DNA of 64,000 nucleotides, taken from assembly GCF_029919115.1 (NCBI RefSeq), contig NZ_CP123990.1, positions 1,488,001-1,552,000 of the forward strand. Reading direction: 5' to 3'. The position numbers and the translations under genes are program-made. This document shows, one piece after another, positions 59,349 through 64,000 of this stretch. The stretch is from Variovorax paradoxus. GTDB taxonomy: Bacteria > Pseudomonadota > Gammaproteobacteria > Burkholderiales > Burkholderiaceae_C. Within the stretch, counting starts at the first letter, position 1. Every line of letters starts with the position of its first letter. The notes beneath the pieces were generated by a model. The model did not search any database. It was given only the letters and a program-made list of their open reading frames with translations, and was not told the origin of the DNA.

Positions 59349-60959
59349 ATGTCGGCCGATGCTTGGTGGAAGAACGGAATCGTTTATCAGATCTATCCGC
59401 GTTCGTTCCAGGACAGCGACGGAGACGGCATCGGGGACTTGCGCGGCATCCAGAGGCGGCTTGATTATCTGGTCGAGCTGGGCGTGGATGCCGTCTGGAT
59501 ATCGCCTATCTACCCCTCACCAATGGCCGACTTCGGGTACGACATTTCCGACTACTGCAACATCGATCTGCGTTTTGGCACGCTGCAGGACTTCGATGCG
59601 CTGGCCACCGAGTGCAGGGCACGCGGCCTCAAGCTGGTGCTGGACTTCGTACCCAACCACACGTCGGCCCAGCACCCCTGGTTTGTGCAGAGCCGGGGCT
59701 CGCGCCACAACCCGAAGCGCGACTGGTACCTTTGGCGCGACCCGGCTCCCGGGGGCGGTCCGCCCAACAACTGGCTCAGCAATTTTGGCGGGCCCGCATG
59801 GACCTTCGACGAAGCCAGCGGGCAGTACTACTGCCATTCGTTCCTGAAGGAGCAGCCGGATCTCAACTGGCGCAACCCCGAAGTGCGCCAAGCCATGTAC
59901 GAGGTGCTGCGCTTCTGGTTCCGGCGCGGGGTGGACGGCTTTCGCATCGACGTGCTGTATCACCTCATCAAGGACGAGCTGTTCCGCGACAACCCGCCCA
60001 ACCCGGCCTACCAGCCCGGGGCCGACCCGTCGCACCGCCTGCTACCGCTCTACACCACCGACCGTCCGGAGATGCAGGACATCATTGTCGAGATGCGCAG
60101 CGTGGCAGACGCCTTCAGCGACGCAAGCTCGGCGCGCGTGCTGATCGGCGAGCTTTATCTTCCGCTCGAACGGCTCATGGCCTACTACGGCGCAACCTCC
60201 GAAGGCCTGTTGCAGGGCGTGCAGCTGCCGTTCAACTTCCAGCTCATCACGGCGCCCTGGCATGCGTCCGAAATCGACCGCATCGTGCGCAGCTACGAAG
60301 CGGCGCTGCCGCAAGGCGCGGCGCCCAACTGGGTGCTGGGCAACCACGACAAGCCGCGCATCGCGAGCCGCGTGGGGCAGGAGAGGGCGCGCCTCGCGGC
60401 CATGCTGCTCCTTACATTGCGCGGTACGCCCACTCTCTACTACGGCGACGAGATCGGCCTGACGGACGTTCCCATTCCGCCCGAAGAAGTGCAGGACCCG
60501 TTCGAGAAGAACGAGCCGGGCAGGGGCCTGGGGCGCGACCCGCAGCGCACGCCCATGCAGTGGAGCCGCGCGCACGCCGCCGGCTTTACCGACGGCACGC
60601 CTTGGCTGCGCCTTGGCGGCGACTGGCACATGCGCAACGTGGAGGTGCAGATGGGTGACCCTGCCTCCATGCTGCAGCTCTACAAGCGGCTGATTGCGCT
60701 GCGGCGGCACGAGCCCGCCCTGCATGAAGGCAGCCACGAGCAGCTGGACGCAGGCGCCGATGTGCTGGCCTACGCAAGAACCTCGGGAACCAGGCGGCTC
60801 GTGGTGCTGCTGAATTTCGGCATCACCGAGACCACGATCTCGGGCGAGCTGCTGCCGGCCGAGGTCGTCGTGCTGGCCTCGACGCAAGCGGACCGCACCG
60901 GCACGGTGAAAGGCAGGCTCACGCTGCAGCCTCTCGAGGGCGTGATCGTCGCGCAGTAG
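59349..60959 (+). CDS. GH13 alpha-glucosidase-like enzyme
   Basis: This 536-residue enzyme has the GH13 region signatures: [20 protein letters not shown] (nucleophile Asp), LIGELYLP (acid/base Glu), and LGNHDKPR. It resembles alpha-glucosidases or oligo-1,6-glucosidases. AAAGGAAACCCG precedes the ATG. It is divergent from the trehalose synthase-like pseudogene, suggesting an alpha-glucan or trehalose module. No signal peptide is visible, so it is cytosolic. Confidence 0.9.
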   Translation: MSADAWWKNGIVYQIYPRSFQDSDGDGIGDLRGIQRRLDYLVELGVDAVWISPIYPSPMADFGYDISDYCNIDLRFGTLQDFDALATECRARGLKLVLDFVPNHTSAQHPWFVQSRGSRHNPKRDWYLWRDPAPGGGPPNNWLSNFGGPAWTFDEASGQYYCHSFLKEQPDLNWRNPEVRQAMYEVLRFWFRRGVDGFRIDVLYHLIKDELFRDNPPNPAYQPGADPSHRLLPLYTTDRPEMQDIIVEMRSVADAFSDASSARVLIGELYLPLERLMAYYGATSEGLLQGVQLPFNFQLITAPWHASEIDRIVRSYEAALPQGAAPNWVLGNHDKPRIASRVGQERARLAAMLLLTLRGTPTLYYGDEIGLTDVPIPPEEVQDPFEKNEPGRGLGRDPQRTPMQWSRAHAAGFTDGTPWLRLGGDWHMRNVEVQMGDPASMLQLYKRLIALRRHEPALHEGSHEQLDAGADVLAYARTSGTRRLVVLLNFGITETTISGELLPAEVVVLASTQADRTGTVKGRLTLQPLEGVIVAQ

Positions 60960-60976
60960 CTGGGCAGGGCCCGGCG

Positions 60977-62323
60977 CTACTTGCCCGACGGATAAGTCTC
61001 GGGCACTCCGGCGCTGTCGGTGGGGGCGCCGCGATCCAGTGGCTCCACTGCATGCGTGCGGTCGATGTGCAGTAGCGCATCGAACTGCACCGGCAGCCGC
61101 GCGAAGAAGTAGTGGCTTTGCCGCTCCGTCTCGGGCCGGTAGATGACGCCGATGGCGCGTTCCAGCCGCTGCTCCCTCAGCGCGAAGAAATGGCTTCCTT
61201 CGCCGCGCAAGGGCAGCATGAAGCGCTCCAGACCCGTCTCGTGCATGAGCCATTCGTAGCTGTCGGGGCGCGAGGGAACAACCTGCTTGCGCTCGGCTGG
61301 CGCGCCCCAGTCGGACGCCGCCATCACGGTGCCCGTGTGGGTGGTGAAGCCCACCAGCACCGCGTCGCGGCCCTGGCGTTCGCGCACCAGCTGGCCCACG
61401 TTGAGCTCGCCGCGCTCTTCGCCCATTTCGGTGGCGCGCGCATCGCCCAGGTGCGAGTTGTGGGCCCACACCACGATCTTCGGGCGCTCGCTGCCGCGCC
61501 AGAGGTGGCGCTCGACTTCGCCCATCGTCTCGACCATGTGGCGGTCGCGCAGGTTCCACGATGAAACGTCGCTCAGGTACATCGAGCGGTAATAGGCCTC
61601 GGCATTCTTGACGAGCCGGGCGTTCTGCTCGGCGTTGAAGGCGTCTTCCTCGTTGGCCGCGTTGCCGCTGCGCCAGGCCTCGCCGGCGGCACGCCGCATC
61701 TCGAGCAGCATGTCGACCACCGCCTGCTGGCAGGAGGCCGTGTTGCCGAGGCCCGCCATCAGGCCGTAGTTTTGCCCGCGGTCGCCGAAGCGGTCGAAGC
61801 ATCCGTAGCGCTCGCGCGCGAGCCGGGCGGCATCGGGATCGGTTCGCTCGAAGTACGCGAGCACGGCTTCCATCGAGCTCGAGAGACTGTAGAGATCGAG
61901 CCCGTAGAACCCGGTGTTTCCCTGCGGCGGGGCGGATTCATTGAAGGCGCGCTGCCATTCGACAAAGCGTGCAACTTCTTCGTTGCGCCACATCCAGGTG
62001 GGAAAGCGCCGGAAGCCGGCCAACGCTTCGGCTGCACTGGCGTCGTCGCCGGTGCCTCTTACATAGCGGTTCACGCGATACGCATCGGGCCAGTCGCCTT
62101 CGATGGCCACGGCGTTGAAGCCTTTTTCAGCCAGCAGGCGGCGCGTGATGTTCGCACGCTCGGCATAGAACTCCTGTGTGCCGTGCGAGGCTTCGCCGAG
62201 CAGCACATAGTGCGCATCGCCGATCAGGTCGAGCAGGGCGTCGTGGTCGCAGGGGTTTCCTTCCAGCGGATGCGCCGCCGAGCGCAACGCTTCCACTTCC
62301 TTCGAAATGTTGGATGGCTTCAT
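60977..62323 (-). CDS. Erythromycin esterase family protein
   Basis: The 448-residue protein has the family's LLGEASHGTQEFYAERANITRRLL and IEGDWPDAYRVNRYVRG segments with the conserved Glu and His. Despite the name, most members are not linked to macrolide resistance. Its ATG overlaps the phosphoribosyltransferase stop (ATGA), a common pairing whose joint function is unknown. It is preceded by no separate promoter. Confidence 0.87.
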   Translation of the reverse strand: MKPSNISKEVEALRSAAHPLEGNPCDHDALLDLIGDAHYVLLGEASHGTQEFYAERANITRRLLAEKGFNAVAIEGDWPDAYRVNRYVRGTGDDASAAEALAGFRRFPTWMWRNEEVARFVEWQRAFNESAPPQGNTGFYGLDLYSLSSSMEAVLAYFERTDPDAARLARERYGCFDRFGDRGQNYGLMAGLGNTASCQQAVVDMLLEMRRAAGEAWRSGNAANEEDAFNAEQNARLVKNAEAYYRSMYLSDVSSWNLRDRHMVETMGEVERHLWRGSERPKIVVWAHNSHLGDARATEMGEERGELNVGQLVRERQGRDAVLVGFTTHTGTVMAASDWGAPAERKQVVPSRPDSYEWLMHETGLERFMLPLRGEGSHFFALREQRLERAIGVIYRPETERQSHYFFARLPVQFDALLHIDRTHAVEPLDRGAPTDSAGVPETYPSGK

Positions 62324-63006
62324 CGTGCAAGGTCCTCAGGCTGTGGCGCGCGGAGGCGGCGCCCTTCCGCTTCTTCGAGCAGGCGGCAGACTTCTTCGTC
62401 GCTGGTCTGCGAAAAATCGAGATACCAGCGGCCGACACCGAGGAATGCATCGGGTACTTCAGGGCACACCACGTCGTCTGCCTCGCCGTACAAGAGTGCG
62501 CAGGCTTCGGGCGATGCCACGGGCGCCGCAACAACCACGCGGGTCGGCGCCTGGCGGCGCACCGCGCGCACGGCCACGCGCATGGTGGCGCCGGTGGCAA
62601 GTCCGTCGTCGACAAGGATCGCGATGCGGCCGCGCAGATCGGGCGCGGGGCGGCCGCCGCGGTAGGCGCGCTCGCGCCGTTCGAGCTCATGCCGTTCGTT
62701 GCGCACCACTTCATCGACTGCCTTCGCGCCAATGCCAAGCTCGCGCACCAGGTCGTTGTCGAGCACCTGTTCGCCGCCGCCCGCAATGGCGCCCATGGCG
62801 TATTCCTCGTGTCCCGGAACACCCAGCTTGCGCACCACCAGCACATCGAGCGGCGCCTGGAGTGCCTTGGCCACCTCGTGGGCTACCGGCACGCCGCCGC
62901 GCGGCAGGGCCAGCACGGTCACGTCCGGCCTGACTGCGTAGATGGCCAGCTCTTGTGCGAGCGCCTGGCCCGCATGCTCCCGGTTGCGGAAAAACTCGAA
63001 TGACAT
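62320..63006 (-). CDS. Phosphoribosyltransferase family protein
   Basis: The 228-residue type I PRTase has the PRPP loop LVDDGLATGATM (131-142), VLALPRGGVPVAHEVA, and LGVPGHEEYAMGAIA. The latter resembles the phosphoribosyltransferase often fused to, or next to, erythromycin-esterase-like proteins. Its substrate base is unknown. It leads the two-gene unit. Confidence 0.88.
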   Translation of the reverse strand: MSFEFFRNREHAGQALAQELAIYAVRPDVTVLALPRGGVPVAHEVAKALQAPLDVLVVRKLGVPGHEEYAMGAIAGGGEQVLDNDLVRELGIGAKAVDEVVRNERHELERRERAYRGGRPAPDLRGRIAILVDDGLATGATMRVAVRAVRRQAPTRVVVAAPVASPEACALLYGEADDVVCPEVPDAFLGVGRWYLDFSQTSDEEVCRLLEEAEGRRLRAPQPEDLAR

Positions 63007-63064
63007 TTCGGTGTCCTTGCGGCCACCTTAGGTTCGCCTGCGCGGAAACGCTGTAGGGGGATGC

Positions 63065-63412
63065 TCACATCGGCGTAGGCGTGCTCTGCCCCGGCCCCGA
63101 GCGGTAGCGTTTCGCCGTCTCCCAGGCGTTGACGATCAGCTCGCGCGCCTTGGGATGCTCGGGGTCGGTTACCACCCATTCCGGATACGCGTGCGGAAGG
63201 CCGGCCGCCGTCACGCGGATGGCATCGAATTCGATGGGGGAGAGCGGCGTGCTTGCGCTTGCGCGGTGGGTCAGGGTCTTGTGCAGGCCCGCTTTCCATG
63301 CATCCGGCAGGTGATCGACGGCGGGCAGCAGCGCCAGCGCGATGTGCGCCGCGCGCGGGCTCAGGGCTGCGGCGTCGGCGCGCAAACGCGCCAGGCACTC
63401 GGCACCGCTCAT
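63065..63412 (-). CDS. Hypothetical protein
   Basis: The 115-residue protein is unrecognised. It has a helical N-terminus (LARLRADAAALSPRAAHIALALLP) and an FDAIRVTAAGLPHAYPEWVVTD segment. A GGAGG site precedes the ATG at 63412. It lies 37 bp downstream of an Hsp20 gene and may be co-transcribed with it. Confidence 0.6.
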   Translation of the reverse strand: MSGAECLARLRADAAALSPRAAHIALALLPAVDHLPDAWKAGLHKTLTHRASASTPLSPIEFDAIRVTAAGLPHAYPEWVVTDPEHPKARELIVNAWETAKRYRSGPGQSTPTPM

Positions 63413-63449
63413 TTCTCACCTCCGGAGCATGCGTGCATGCGGGCTGCTC

Positions 63450-63854
63450 TCACGCCGCCTGGATCTCGATGCGCCGCGGCTGTGCGTGTTCCGCCTTTGG
63501 AATGCGCAGCTTCAGCACACCCTGCTTCAGTTCCGCCGAGATGGCGGCCGTGTCCAGCTCCTTGCTGAGCGTGAACACGCGGCGGAAGCGAGCCAGGCCT
63601 ACCTCCGTGTGGCTGGATTCCAGCCCTTCGGGAACGGCCAGGTCCGACTCCGCCTCGATGGTCAGCGTGTCGGACGCCACGTGCAGGCCGAGCTTCTCGC
63701 GCGAGACGCCGGGCAGGTCGGCAAAGAGCGTGATGCCGCCGCTGTCCTCGATGACGTCGACCGGCGGCGTCAGGGCGGCGTCGCTGTAGCGGGCGCCCTC
63801 CTTGCGGGCGAGCTCCTTCGATTCGGCGACGCGAGGCGATGTGGTGGTGTTCAT
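63450..63854 (-). CDS. Hsp20/alpha-crystallin small heat-shock protein
   Basis: This 134-residue chaperone has the alpha-crystallin core (VDVIEDSGGITLFADLPGVSREKL) and its C-terminal strand GVLKLRIPKAE, and the short tail. It holds unfolded proteins in an ATP-independent way. GGAG precedes the ATG. It follows another Hsp20 gene by 24 bp. Confidence 0.92.
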   Translation of the reverse strand: MNTTTSPRVAESKELARKEGARYSDAALTPPVDVIEDSGGITLFADLPGVSREKLGLHVASDTLTIEAESDLAVPEGLESSHTEVGLARFRRVFTLSKELDTAAISAELKQGVLKLRIPKAEHAQPRRIEIQAA

Positions 63855-63878
63855 GATCGTCTCTCCTTTCTTTGTCTG

Positions 63879-64000
63879 TCACTGAACGGTGATGCGCCGG
63901 GGCTGCGACGAAGCGCGGCGCTGCACGGTGATGTGCAGTACCCCGTCGCGGTACTTGGCCTGCACGGCATCCGGGTCGGCATCGTCGGGCAAGGTCAGCA
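63879..64000 (-). CDS. Hsp20 small heat-shock protein (partial)
   Basis: Only the C-terminal 39 residues are in the window: LTLPDDADPDAVQAKYRDGVLHITVQRR and a tail. The DGVLHITV strand is typical of Hsp20. The gene continues past the right edge and leads the small operon. Confidence 0.85.
   Translation of the reverse strand, partial: LTLPDDADPDAVQAKYRDGVLHITVQRRASSQPRRITVQ

Noticed and set aside
60977..62323. Macrolide resistance gene
   Set aside because: The erythromycin-esterase family name covers many proteins without resistance activity; context (phosphoribosyltransferase, heat-shock genes) gives no support for resistance.

Overview
The window is a GC-rich chromosomal segment from a beta-proteobacterium. 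The gene content (Acr3/ArsH arsenic operon, Mn-catalase, DUF892 and KGG stress proteins, CgeB-type glycosyltransferases, a second RpoN) suggests Comamonadaceae, most likely Variovorax or a close relative; this is inferred from protein resemblance, not from a marker gene. By eye there is no rRNA, tRNA, CRISPR array, phage or insertion sequence. Coding is dense on both strands.

Layout. (1) 0.2-6.3 kb: membrane and SDR/DoxX-like proteins, a ZIP metal transporter, and a coupled pair made of a dual-specificity phosphatase and a large phosphoribosyltransferase/kinase-like protein. (2) 6.5-21.6 kb: a glycan cluster. UDP-glucose dehydrogenase and UDP-glucuronate decarboxylase should make UDP-xylose. 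A divergent pair encodes inositol-1-phosphate synthase and a glycoside hydrolase whose barrel strands look circularly permuted. A tightly coupled ten-gene run then encodes two epimerases, two oxidoreductases, four glycosyltransferases, a methyltransferase and a DUF1003 membrane protein. (3) 21.7-36.3 kb: a stress region. It holds a second sigma-54 (rpoN), a sigma-54-dependent response regulator, truncated histidine-kinase-like proteins, a CheB/CheR/PAS/kinase/receiver hybrid, a CheB esterase, Mn-catalase, DUF892, DUF4142 and KGG proteins. Nine genes here, including this rpoN, are preceded by near-identical GG-N10-GC (-24/-12) elements, so the region reads as a self-contained RpoN2 regulon. (4) 36.3-47.2 kb: a SIR2-like protein, an FrhB-like/pyruvyl-transferase pair, an OBAP-like lipoprotein, a second CheB/CheR hybrid kinase and a Nudix/pseudo-metallo-beta-lactamase fusion. 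(5) 47.3-49.9 kb: divergent arsenic operons, arsC-arsH and arsR-acr3. (6) 50-57.4 kb: exonuclease III, an AP2-like protein, and three neighbouring c-di-GMP-linked proteins (EAL phosphodiesterase, MshEN-type secretion ATPase, multi-PAS diguanylate cyclase). (7) 57.5-64 kb: two GH13 enzymes (one frameshifted by a 67-bp tandem duplication), an erythromycin-esterase/phosphoribosyltransferase pair and two small heat-shock proteins.

Two places (11.0-11.3 kb and 59.0-59.1 kb) hold exact 67-68 bp duplications, one of them a perfect spacerless 134-bp palindrome. The shared unit length makes assembly artefacts a serious possibility and should be settled before the broken GH13 gene is treated as a true pseudogene.
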